Shown: positions 7,660 to 15,428 of the stretch, piece by piece | Layout: each line of letters starts with the position of its first letter | Position numbering within the stretch: the first letter of the stretch is position 1 | Source: Desertimonas flava | GTDB taxonomy: Bacteria; Actinomycetota; Acidimicrobiia; Acidimicrobiales; Ilumatobacteraceae | Length of the DNA stretch: 64,000 nt | Reading direction: 5' to 3' | NCBI RefSeq assembly: GCF_003426815.1 | Contig: NZ_QKYK01000001.1 | Span: 372,001-436,000, forward strand | Notes under the pieces: model-generated | What the model saw: only the letters and a program-made list of their open reading frames with translations | Told to the model about the DNA's origin: nothing | Databases searched by the model: none | Translations under genes and position numbers: made by a program

Positions 7660-8454
7660 ATGACCGGCAGAACCGTCCTTGCCGCCGCGATCGCCGTCGC
7701 CGGGATCGCCTTCGGGTCCGCCGCAGGCGCAACGGCGCCGCCGGACGATTCCACGCCCTCTGCTCCCGCTGACGACACGCACACGGGCGGGGTCGTCGGA
7801 GCCTGGAACGTCGTGATGATCGGATCCGAAGACGTGTCGGCCCTGGGCGCGTTCGTCGAGTTCACCGACGACGGCGAGGTGCAAGGGTTCGGCGGCGTCA
7901 ACTCGTTCCACGGCCCCTACACCGAGGGCGACGGATCAGTCGAGTTCGGTGCCGTGGCGGCGACGCTGATGGCCGGACCGGAGCCGGCGATGCAGGCGGA
8001 GCAGGCGCTACTCAACGTCCTGAGCGGCGTCCAGCCGGTCGCGATCGCCGATGACGTGCTCATCGTCGGATCGGGCGATGGCGCCGTCGAACTCCACCGG
8101 ATCACGCCAGCCGGAGCCGACTCCATCGTCACCATCAACGGCACGGTCACCTATCGAGAGCGCATCGCGCTGCCCCCCGACGCGGTCGTCATCGTGCAGG
8201 TGAACGACGTGTCGGTGGCCGACGCACCGGCCGTCCTGCTCGCCGAGACGACCATCGTGCCGACCCACCAGGTGCCGATCCCCTACGCCATCGCCGTGTC
8301 GACGTCGGCGTTCGAAGCCGGGCACACCTACTCGTTGTCGATCCGGATCTCGGTCGGCGACCAGCTGCTCTTCGTGTCCGACGAGAGCCTTCCGGTGACC
8401 AGCGAACCAGCGGTGCAGACGACCGACGTCGTCCTGGTCAGCGCCGGCTCCTGA
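7660..8454 (+). CDS. Secreted META (HslJ-like) plus YbaY-like domain protein
   Basis: A 264-residue exported protein. The signal peptide is MTGRTVLAAAIAVAGIAFG, cleaved near GSAAGA. Residues about 45-150 carry a META/HslJ-like domain (GAWNVVMIG, then FGGVNSFHGPY where the family has GCN...G.Y). The second half (ITINGTVTYRERIALPPDAV, then LAETTI and YSLSIRISV) matches the YbaY-type lipoprotein domain. Both domains occur in envelope-stress proteins of unknown mechanism. There is no lipobox cysteine, so it is probably released or held by other means. Confidence 0.75.
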   Translation: MTGRTVLAAAIAVAGIAFGSAAGATAPPDDSTPSAPADDTHTGGVVGAWNVVMIGSEDVSALGAFVEFTDDGEVQGFGGVNSFHGPYTEGDGSVEFGAVAATLMAGPEPAMQAEQALLNVLSGVQPVAIADDVLIVGSGDGAVELHRITPAGADSIVTINGTVTYRERIALPPDAVVIVQVNDVSVADAPAVLLAETTIVPTHQVPIPYAIAVSTSAFEAGHTYSLSIRISVGDQLLFVSDESLPVTSEPAVQTTDVVLVSAGS

Positions 8455-8548
8455 TCCGCTCACAGCTCGCGGACCGCCCGGTGACCGGGGGTGTTCCGCG
8501 GTGGTCGGCGCGGTCTGGGCGTCGGCATGACGGGGTAGGGGAGAGCCC

Positions 8549-8845
8549 ATGCTCACCCCACCTCGTCATCAGCCCCGACACCTCGGCGCGTCACCGTCGT
8601 CGGCGACGCGCAGGCCGGCGCGTCGCATCGTCGGAGCCACGGCGGTGGTGTGTCTGTTCGGGCTCTCCGCCGCCGCGTGCGGCGACGATGACGACGGCAC
8701 TCCGAGCGAGCAGCAGAGTCCCGGCCCGACGGGAGCCAACCAGACGCCGGAGGGCAACGTCGACGTCACGAACTCGATCGCCGAACCCGAGGTGCAGGGC
8801 AGCAATCTCGGGGAACTGAGTTCGCAGGCGCCGTACAACTCGTAG
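8549..8845 (+). CDS. Small lipoprotein, unknown function
   Basis: A 98-residue protein with a long basic N-terminus, a hydrophobic stretch IVGATAVVCLFGLSAAAC and a lipobox LSAAAC, followed by an acidic DDDD run. The mature part is short, polar and low in complexity (TPEGNVDVTNSIAEPEVQG). A purine-rich GGGGAG lies 6-7 nt before the ATG. No family is recognised. The 94-bp gap before it holds nothing obvious. Confidence 0.6.
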   Translation: MLTPPRHQPRHLGASPSSATRRPARRIVGATAVVCLFGLSAAACGDDDDGTPSEQQSPGPTGANQTPEGNVDVTNSIAEPEVQGSNLGELSSQAPYNS

Positions 8846-8910
8846 GACACTCGTACCCGGAGACCTCGTCGAGCCGGTTGGCGGTCATCCGAGGCGGGTA
8901 CCCGATCGCC

Positions 8911-9576
8911 ATGGCCACCAGCCCGGCGGAGCACCCGTCGGCCCAGCCGTTCGTGCCCGAGACCCGGTCGCTCCGCACGCTCAGCGAGGCCGCCGCCGCG
9001 TGCCGCGGCTGCGCGCTGTTCGAACACGCGACGCAGACGGTGTTCGGGAACGGTCGAAGGAATGCGGTCGTGGTGCTCGTCGGTGAACAGCCGGGCGATG
9101 TCGAGGACCGCAAAGGCCGGTGCTTCGTCGGCCCGGCCGGCCGCGTCCTGTGGCGTTGCGTGGAGGAGGCGGCGATACCGAGGGAGGCGATCTACGTGAC
9201 CAACGCGGTCAAGCACTTCAAGTTCGAGCAACGGGGCAAGAGGCGGATCCATCAACGTCCGTCCGCGGCCGAGATCGACGCCTGCCTGCCCTGGCTGTCG
9301 GCCGAGCTGGCGATCCTCCGGCCACCCGTGATCGTCGCTCTCGGCACCGTCGCCCTGCGCTCGCTGCTCGGCCGCCCGCTGACGATCGACGCCGCCCGCG
9401 AGCAAGAGCTCACGCTCGGAGACGCCCACCTCGTCGCCACCTATCACCCGTCGGCCGTGCTCCGCGCCGACGACCCCCCACCGATCGAGGCGGCGCTGAC
9501 CGAAGACCTCCGCCGCTCGTGGCAACTCGCCCGCCGTGAAGGCGGCGGAGCACGCGCGAACGCTGCGGCATCGTGA
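8911..9576 (+). CDS. udgX: UdgX-type uracil-DNA glycosylase
   Basis: A 221-residue family 4-like uracil-DNA glycosylase. The water-activating motif reads GEQPGDVEDRKGRCFVGPAG, in which QPGDxED is typical of UdgX, and the second motif is TYHPSAVLR. Between them lies KRRIHQRPS, the UdgX-specific loop whose histidine forms a covalent bond with the abasic sugar after uracil removal. N-terminal CRGC can supply two ligands of the 4Fe-4S cluster. The start at ATG 8911 is preferred over an upstream TTG. The stop overlaps the next start by one base, placing it in an operon with an LLM flavoprotein and a GH13 enzyme. Confidence 0.9.
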   Translation: MATSPAEHPSAQPFVPETRSLRTLSEAAAACRGCALFEHATQTVFGNGRRNAVVVLVGEQPGDVEDRKGRCFVGPAGRVLWRCVEEAAIPREAIYVTNAVKHFKFEQRGKRRIHQRPSAAEIDACLPWLSAELAILRPPVIVALGTVALRSLLGRPLTIDAAREQELTLGDAHLVATYHPSAVLRADDPPPIEAALTEDLRRSWQLARREGGGARANAAAS

Positions 9577-10535
9577 TGCCCACCATCGGCTATCACGCAT
9601 CGCACGAGCAGCACGCGCCGAGCGACCTCGTCCGCTGCGTGGTGGCGGCCGAGAGTGCCGGCTTCGACGCGGCGATGTGTAGCGACCACTTCGCGCCGTG
9701 GAGCGCACGACAGGGTCATTCTGGTCACGCGTGGGCGTGGCTCGGCGCGGCGATGCAGGCCACGTTGCTCCCCTTCGGCCTGGTCACCGCGCCCGGTCAG
9801 CGCTACCACCCGGCGGTCACGGCGCAGGCGATCGCCACGCTCGCCGAGATGTTCCCGGAGCGGTTGTGGGTGGCGCTCGGGAGCGGGGAGAACCTCAACG
9901 AGCACATCACCGGCGACCGCTGGCCCTGCAAGGAGCTGCGCGACATGAGGCTCGACGAGTGTGCGGAGGTCATCGGCCGCCTGCTGGCCGGTGAGACGGT
10001 GACGCACCGGGGCCTCGTGCGCGTCGACCGGGCGAGCATCTGGAGCCTGCCCGAGTCGCGGCCGCCGGTCTTCGCCGCGGCCGTGAGCCCTGAGACCGCC
10101 CGACGCGTTGCCTCGTGGGCTGCGGGATTGATCACCGTGTCTCAGCCGCTCCCTGCGCTGCGGCGGACGATCGAGGCGTTCCGCGACGTGGCGGGTCCCG
10201 AGCGCCCGGTGTTCATCCAGGCGCACCTGTCCTGGGCGCCCACCACGGAGGAGGCGGTCGAGGTGGCATACCACCAGTGGCGCAACGGGCTGGTGCCGCC
10301 CGGACCGGCATGGGATCTCGCCCTCCCCGACGACTTCGACGAGGCGGTCGCCGGCGTCGACCGCGACGAGATCCGCTCGGTCGTCCACGTGTCGCCCGAC
10401 CTGGCGCAGCACGTCGAGTGGATCGGTTCTCTGATGTCGCTCGAGCCGGCGGCCATCTTCCTCCACCACGTCGGCCCAGACCAGGAGCGGTTCATCGACG
10501 TGTTCGGCGCCGAGGTGCTCCCGCGGTGCCGATGA
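9576..10535 (+). CDS. LLM-class flavin-dependent oxidoreductase (TIGR03885-like)
   Basis: A 319-residue TIM-barrel protein of the luciferase-like monooxygenase superfamily. Seen are CSDHFAPWSARQGHSGHAW, then LPFGLVTAPGQRYHPAVTAQ, LWVALGSGENLNEH and the barrel end FLHHVGPDQERFIDVFG. From memory it fits the TIGR03885 group, which is predicted not to use F420 and is often encoded beside a trehalose-synthase-like GH13 gene, as here. ATG 9576 overlaps the UdgX stop. The substrate is unknown. Confidence 0.85.
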   Translation: MPTIGYHASHEQHAPSDLVRCVVAAESAGFDAAMCSDHFAPWSARQGHSGHAWAWLGAAMQATLLPFGLVTAPGQRYHPAVTAQAIATLAEMFPERLWVALGSGENLNEHITGDRWPCKELRDMRLDECAEVIGRLLAGETVTHRGLVRVDRASIWSLPESRPPVFAAAVSPETARRVASWAAGLITVSQPLPALRRTIEAFRDVAGPERPVFIQAHLSWAPTTEEAVEVAYHQWRNGLVPPGPAWDLALPDDFDEAVAGVDRDEIRSVVHVSPDLAQHVEWIGSLMSLEPAAIFLHHVGPDQERFIDVFGAEVLPRCR

Positions 10536-12202
10536 CGAGTGAGCCCGAGCTCACCGACCTGTGGTGGAAGAACGCCGTCGTCTACTGCCTCGACGTCGAG
10601 ACGTTTGCCGACACCGACGGCGACGGCCACGGGGACCTGACGGGGTTGATCGACCGCCTCGGGTACCTCGTCGATCTCGGCGTGACGTGCCTGTGGCTGA
10701 TGCCGTTCCACCCGTCGCCCCACCTCGACGACGGGTACGACGTCACCGATCACTACGGCGTCGATCCACGCTTCGGATCGCTCGGCGACTTCGCCGTGCT
10801 GGTGCGGGTGGCCAAGGCGTGCGGGCTGCGCGTGATCATCGACCTCGTCGTCAACCACACTTCGACCCAACACCCGTGGTTCCGGGCGGCGCGGCGAAGC
10901 CGGACGTCGCGGTTCCGCGACTACTACGTGTGGAGTGATCGCAAGCGAGCGCCCAAGCAGCCGACCGTCTTCCCCGGCGAGGAGGACGACGTGTGGACGT
11001 GGGACGAACAGGCCGGTCAGTACTACCTGCACCACTTCTACAGTCACCAGCCCGAGGTCAATCTCGCCAACCGTGCGGTGGTCGAGGAGATCGCCAAGAT
11101 CATGGGGTTCTGGCTGCAGCTCGGCGTCGACGGCTTCCGCGTCGACGCCGTGCCGTTCCTCATCGAGCCGGACTCGATGCCCCCGGAACTGGCCAGCGAT
11201 CCCCACCGCCTCCTTCGTGACCTCCGGCGCTTCCTCTCCCGCCGCCGTGGTGACGCCGTGCTCCTCGGTGAGGTCAACCTGCCACCGAAGGCGGCGGTCG
11301 AGTACTTCGGGCGGGAGGGCGACGAGATGCAGCTCCTGTTGAACTTCCCGGTGATGCAGGCGACCTACCTGTCGCTCGCTCGCGGCCGTGCCGGGCCCCT
11401 CGCCACGGCGTTGCGGCGTCAGCCTCGCCCTCCCGACGACTCGCAGTGGGCGAACTTCCTCCGGAGCCACGACGAGGTGACCCTGGACCAGCTCAGCGAC
11501 CGAGAGCGCGAGGACGTGTTCGCGGCGTTCGGTCCGGACGAGCAGATGCGTATCTACGGCCGTGGCCTGCGCCGGCGTCTCCCGCCGATGCTCGGTGGCG
11601 ACCCCCGACGGATCCGCATGGCCTACAGCCTGCTCCTCACGATGCCCGGAGTGCCCGTGCTGTTCTACGGCGAGGAGATCGGGATGGGCGAGAACCTCGA
11701 GGTTCCCGGCCGGCTCAGCGTCCGCACGCCGATGCAGTGGAGCGACGATCGAAATGCCGGCTTCTCGACGGCGGCGCCGTCACGGCTCACCCGCCCCGTG
11801 GTCGTCGGCCCGTTCGGGCCACTCGCCGTCAACGTCGCCGACCAACAAGGCGATGACGACTCGATGCTGTCGTGGATGTCGAAGGCGATCCGGCTCCGGC
11901 GGGCCCTCCCCGAGCTCGGCTGGGGCGAGCCCGAGGTTCTGCGCACCGATCACCCGGGAATCCTCGCCCATCTCTGTCGCTGGCATGATCACGCCACCTT
12001 GGCGGTGCACAACTTCTGCCAGGAGGCCTTCTCCGTGCGCATCGCACGGGGCCAGTGCCGCTGGGAGGAGTCGATCCGGGACGTCTTCGGGAGCGGGAGC
12101 GACGAGATCCGCCGCGTCGGTGACGACCTGGAGCTCACCGTCGGGGCGTACGGGTACCGCTGGCTGAGGCTCGGCGAGTCGGCCGGCGACACCGCCCCGT
12201 GA
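10532..12202 (+). CDS. GH13 alpha-amylase family enzyme, trehalose-synthase-like
   Basis: A 556-residue GH13 enzyme. The conserved regions are all present: DLVVNHTS (region I), GFRVDAVPF with the nucleophile Asp (region II), LLGEVN with the acid/base Glu (region III) and FLRSHDEVTL with the transition-state His/Asp (region IV). The N-terminus WWKNAVVYCLDVETFADTDG resembles trehalose synthase and oligo-1,6-glucosidase. A C-terminal beta domain begins near HNFCQEAFSV. It overlaps the LLM gene by four bases (ATGA). Trehalose synthase or alpha-glucosidase activity cannot be separated by eye. Confidence 0.9.
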   Translation: MTSEPELTDLWWKNAVVYCLDVETFADTDGDGHGDLTGLIDRLGYLVDLGVTCLWLMPFHPSPHLDDGYDVTDHYGVDPRFGSLGDFAVLVRVAKACGLRVIIDLVVNHTSTQHPWFRAARRSRTSRFRDYYVWSDRKRAPKQPTVFPGEEDDVWTWDEQAGQYYLHHFYSHQPEVNLANRAVVEEIAKIMGFWLQLGVDGFRVDAVPFLIEPDSMPPELASDPHRLLRDLRRFLSRRRGDAVLLGEVNLPPKAAVEYFGREGDEMQLLLNFPVMQATYLSLARGRAGPLATALRRQPRPPDDSQWANFLRSHDEVTLDQLSDREREDVFAAFGPDEQMRIYGRGLRRRLPPMLGGDPRRIRMAYSLLLTMPGVPVLFYGEEIGMGENLEVPGRLSVRTPMQWSDDRNAGFSTAAPSRLTRPVVVGPFGPLAVNVADQQGDDDSMLSWMSKAIRLRRALPELGWGEPEVLRTDHPGILAHLCRWHDHATLAVHNFCQEAFSVRIARGQCRWEESIRDVFGSGSDEIRRVGDDLELTVGAYGYRWLRLGESAGDTAP

Positions 12203-12248
12203 CCGAGCGTCGTGCTTGGTCGGGCAGCGATGCGGGTACGCCCGGTTC

Positions 12249-12596
12249 GTGCCGGCCGTCCTGGACTACCACGTCGAAGCCGTCGACGGGCCGGCGGGCC
12301 GGCTCGCCGACGTGGTGGGGAGCAGTCCGACGGCCGACGGTGCCGTCTCGGGCATCCTCGTCGTCGATGTGGGCGGGGAGCGGTTTCGAGCCGTCCCCGG
12401 CAGTCGGATCGACGACATCGACGTCGCCGACCGAATCGTTCACATCCGTTGCCGACGCGACGAGGTGATCCGCGCTCCGGAGGTGGATCCCGGCGGCGTG
12501 GAAGACGTCGGCCTGCTACTCGTCCTGGTGGTCGCGCACTACTTCCGCCGTCGATGGGTCGGCGACGAAGTCGGCGAGCAGGGCGGCGTGATCTGA
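12249..12596 (+). CDS. Hypothetical protein, possible PRC-barrel-like
   Basis: A frame of 115 codons from GTG 12249. The middle part (HVEAVDGPAGRLADVV, then GILVVDVGGERFRAVPGSRI and IVHIRCRRDEVIRAP) alternates strands in a way that recalls PRC-barrel or DUF2171-type small barrels. The last 27 codons lie opposite the 3' end of the exonuclease gene on the other strand. Codon use is ordinary for the window. It could be a real convergent gene with overlapping ends or a chance frame. Confidence 0.45.
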   Translation: MPAVLDYHVEAVDGPAGRLADVVGSSPTADGAVSGILVVDVGGERFRAVPGSRIDDIDVADRIVHIRCRRDEVIRAPEVDPGGVEDVGLLLVLVVAHYFRRRWVGDEVGEQGGVI

Positions 12597-13373
12597 CGGG
12601 CGTTCGCCACCGCGTTCGGTGTGATCGATCCACGTGGTCGCCAGGCGGGCTGCCAGCCCGCGGTCGGCGAGCAGCAGATCGATCCTCATGCCCAGGTTGC
12701 GTTCGTAGTGGAACCCGTGCCGCCAGAACGTGAAGCGACGCTCGTGGGCACCCCACCGGCGGGCATCGAGATCGACCAGCCCAGCTGACACCAGCCGGTC
12801 CAGAGCCTCTCGCTCTGCGCTCGACACGTGCGTGTGACCGGCGAACGGTGCTGGATGGAACACATCGCTGTTGGTCGGCGCGACGTTGAAATCTCCACCC
12901 ACGATCAAGGAGCCTTCGTCCAGCCAGCGCGCCACCTGGTCCTCGAGCGCTTCGAGGAACGCCAGCTTGTACTCGTAGTGCCAATGGCCGATCTCTCGAC
13001 CGTGGGGCACGTAGACGCTGACGAGACGCGTCGGCGATGGTGCCTGGGTGACGGCGGAGATGAGACGCGGTTCCCGATCGAGGTGCTCGTCACCGAAGTC
13101 GGACGACGCGACGACCGAGGTGAGCTCGCGCGTCGATGCGATCGCCACCCCGTTGTAGGCCCCGGTGCCGGCGTGAACGACGTGGTAGCCGAGCGCTTCG
13201 AGAACCTTCGTGGCCGACGGAGAGATCGTGGCGGACTTCGTCTCCTGCAGGAGCACGACGTCGGCGCCCGTCCGCTCGAGGAATCGGCGCAACGCCGCGG
13301 CTCTGACGTTCAGCGAGTTGACGTTCCATGTGGCGACGCGGAAGTGCCCATCAGCCGGACCGGTCGGAGACAT
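12516..13373 (-). CDS. Exodeoxyribonuclease III family AP endonuclease
   Basis: A 285-residue member of the endonuclease/exonuclease/phosphatase fold. Motifs: FRVATWNVNSLNVRAA at the start, LLQETK with the metal-binding Glu, catalytic VYVPHGRE, IVGGDFNVAP (Asp/Asn), RIDLLLA and SDHAALLADF with the final Asp/His. It cleaves 5' to abasic sites in base-excision repair and so complements the UdgX gene nearby. An in-frame ATG at 13442 would add 23 charged residues. The 3' end overlaps a weak frame on the plus strand. Confidence 0.9.
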   Translation of the reverse strand: MSPTGPADGHFRVATWNVNSLNVRAAALRRFLERTGADVVLLQETKSATISPSATKVLEALGYHVVHAGTGAYNGVAIASTRELTSVVASSDFGDEHLDREPRLISAVTQAPSPTRLVSVYVPHGREIGHWHYEYKLAFLEALEDQVARWLDEGSLIVGGDFNVAPTNSDVFHPAPFAGHTHVSSAEREALDRLVSAGLVDLDARRWGAHERRFTFWRHGFHYERNLGMRIDLLLADRGLAARLATTWIDHTERGGERPSDHAALLADFVADPSTAEVVRDHQDE

Positions 13374-13595
13374 CGACGGACGCAGCGCCAAGGCCGCTTC
13401 ACGCCGCCGGCGGCGGGCCTCGCGCTCCGAGTTGGTCGGCATCAGCGCCGCCGTCCCGACGGGTTCCTGACGGCGTCGTTCACCCGGTGTCGATACCCCC
13501 GGGCGGGCGCCCCGCAGACGCGGGGTCCCGCGCCCACTCAGCGACGTCGTCGGAGGGCGAGGGCTGCGGCTCGGTGCCGCCGGGTACCCAACGTC

Positions 13596-14180
13596 ATGCC
13601 CGCAGTCCAGGACGAGCGGTTGCTCACGACGCTGAAGCGCACGGCGGCTGCACTGCGCGACGCCGGTGTGCCCTTTGCCCTCGCCGGAGGGATGGCGGCG
13701 TGGGCACGGGGCGGTCCGCCCACCGAGAAGGACATCGACGTCTTCGTCCGCGAGCAGGACGCAGACGCTGCACTCCGAGCGTTGACGGCGGTGGGCATGA
13801 CGACGGAGATCCCGCCCGAGGGGTGGCTGGTGAAGGCCTTCGACGACGGCGTTCTCGTGGACGTGATCTTCCGGCCGTCGGGAGTCGAGGTGGACGACAC
13901 GTTGCTGTGCGCCTGCGACGTGATGCAGGTCAGCGCCGTGGAGATGCGAGTCCTCCCGGTCGACGACCTGCTCACGAGCAAGCTGCTCGCGCTGTCCGAG
14001 CACGTGCTCGACCTCGGTCCGGTGCTGGAGATCTCACGAGCGCTTCGCGAGCAGGTGAACTGGCTCGCCGTTCGCAAACGGACGCGGTCGAGCCCGTTCG
14101 CGCGCGCCTTCTTCGCCCTGCTCGACGAGCTCGACATCGTCCAGGGAGGGGTCGCAGGCGACGACGGGGGCGCCCGGTGA
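13596..14180 (+). CDS. Nucleotidyltransferase-fold protein
   Basis: A 194-residue protein with the nucleotidyltransferase signature: FALAGGMAAWARGG (the G-G/S motif), then KDIDVFV with the paired aspartates and a later strand VLVDVIFRPSGVEVDD supplying the third acidic residue. It resembles MNT / AbiEii-like or DUF6036-type domains. It heads a three-gene overlapping run with a BON protein and a metallophosphoesterase. No toxin or antitoxin partner is evident, so the target of nucleotidyl transfer is unknown. Confidence 0.75.
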   Translation: MPAVQDERLLTTLKRTAAALRDAGVPFALAGGMAAWARGGPPTEKDIDVFVREQDADAALRALTAVGMTTEIPPEGWLVKAFDDGVLVDVIFRPSGVEVDDTLLCACDVMQVSAVEMRVLPVDDLLTSKLLALSEHVLDLGPVLEISRALREQVNWLAVRKRTRSSPFARAFFALLDELDIVQGGVAGDDGGAR

Positions 14181-14458
14181 GCCGGCCCTGTTCCGATCAC
14201 GTGCTGACCCACATCCGCGACGCCCTGGCCACCGACGGCCGGGTCGGCGAGCTCGGCCTCGAGGTGCGCTGCCTCGCTCGTGACGGCTACGAGGAGATCG
14301 TGATCGGCGGCGCGGTCAGTACGGCCGAGCGCAAGTCCCATGTCGTCGAGGTGGCCGCCGAGATGCTCGCCGAACTCGAGATCGACTGCGTCGTCGTGGA
14401 CGACACGGTCCTCACCCCCGTGGCGCGACCCGAGCCCGGAGCAACGGAGACGTTGTGA
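14177..14458 (+). CDS. BON-domain protein
   Basis: A 93-residue single BON domain: HIRDALATDGRVGELGLEV, then IVIGGAVSTAERKSHVVEV and AAEMLAELEIDC. BON domains bind phospholipid membranes or pack against partner proteins. There is no signal peptide. The GTG start overlaps the nucleotidyltransferase stop, and its own stop overlaps the next GTG, so all three are likely translated as one unit. Confidence 0.8.
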   Translation: MSRPCSDHVLTHIRDALATDGRVGELGLEVRCLARDGYEEIVIGGAVSTAERKSHVVEVAAEMLAELEIDCVVVDDTVLTPVARPEPGATETL

Positions 14459-15237
14459 TCCGCATCGCTGCCGTCGGCGACGTCCATGTCGGCACCGACG
14501 GCCCGCCCGAGGGGCTACGGGCGAAGCTTGCCCAGGTGAACGACGATGCCGACGTCTTGCTCGTCGCCGGCGACCTCACCAAGTGCGGAACGCCGGAGGA
14601 GGCCGGACGGTTCCTCGACGAGTTCACCGAGGTCGCCGTGCCGATCGTCGCTGTCCTCGGCAACCACGATCACCACGCCGGCCGGCCCGACGACGTCGCG
14701 CGCCGCCTCGCCGACCACGGGATCATCGTGCTCGACGGCGACGAGGTCGTGCTGACGGTGGGCGGGTATCGGCTCGGGATCGCAGGGATCAAGGGCTTCG
14801 GCGGCGGCTTCGCCGGCGCGTCTGCCACGGCATTCGGCGAGGCCGAGATCAAGGCGTTCGTCCACCACTCGGAGCACGTCGCCCGCCGCCTCTCCGACGC
14901 CCTTGCACGTCTCGCCGAGGCGGGCTGCGACCGGCGGGTGGCGCTGACTCACTACTCACCCAGTCCGGACACATTGGCCGGCGAGCGACTCGAGCTCTTC
15001 CCCTTCCTCGGCAGCCAGCACCTTGCCGAGGCGGTCGACGTCGGCGGCGCCGATCTCGCCATCCACGGACACGCGCACATGGGCACCGAACGCGGCCGCA
15101 CGCCGGGAGGAGTGCCGGTCCGCAACGTCGCGATGCCGGTGATCCGCGCCGCCTATCGCGTGTACGAACTGGCCGTGCCGATGCCGGTCGCGCCGGCTGA
15201 CGAGCATGACGCGTCTGCCGTTCGCCACGTGGGGTAG
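14455..15237 (+). CDS. Calcineurin-like metallophosphoesterase
   Basis: A 260-residue protein with the complete metallophosphoesterase motif set: GDVHVG, VAGDLTKCG, GNHDHH, LTHYSPSPDTL and HGHAHMG. It should bind two metal ions and hydrolyse phosphodiesters or phosphomonoesters; no substrate-specific feature is visible. GTG 14455 overlaps the BON stop. The C-terminal tail after YRVYELAVP is probably flexible. Confidence 0.9.
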   Translation: MIRIAAVGDVHVGTDGPPEGLRAKLAQVNDDADVLLVAGDLTKCGTPEEAGRFLDEFTEVAVPIVAVLGNHDHHAGRPDDVARRLADHGIIVLDGDEVVLTVGGYRLGIAGIKGFGGGFAGASATAFGEAEIKAFVHHSEHVARRLSDALARLAEAGCDRRVALTHYSPSPDTLAGERLELFPFLGSQHLAEAVDVGGADLAIHGHAHMGTERGRTPGGVPVRNVAMPVIRAAYRVYELAVPMPVAPADEHDASAVRHVG

Positions 15238-15246
15238 TTCACGTCC

Positions 15247-15417
15247 ATGAGTGACACCTCTTCTCGTTCCGATGACGCCGAGCAGCCCGACCAGCCCGAA
15301 CAACCCGACGACATGCGCGAGGCGGATGTCGCCAACGGCGAGAATCCCGACGCCGGCGGCAACCGCACCGGTGAGGACGAGGCTCGCAAGAACCGCGAGA
15401 ACGATCCGCCGGCCTGA
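15247..15417 (+). CDS. Small acidic hydrophilic protein
   Basis: 56 codons from ATG 15247, nine bases after the phosphoesterase stop. The product is highly polar and probably disordered, with repeats DQPEQPDD and a tail DEARKNRENDPPA. TAGTTC lies 6 nt before the ATG. No family is recognised. It could be translated from the upstream operon. Confidence 0.45.
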   Translation: MSDTSSRSDDAEQPDQPEQPDDMREADVANGENPDAGGNRTGEDEARKNRENDPPA

Positions 15418-15428
15418 CCGACAGACCA

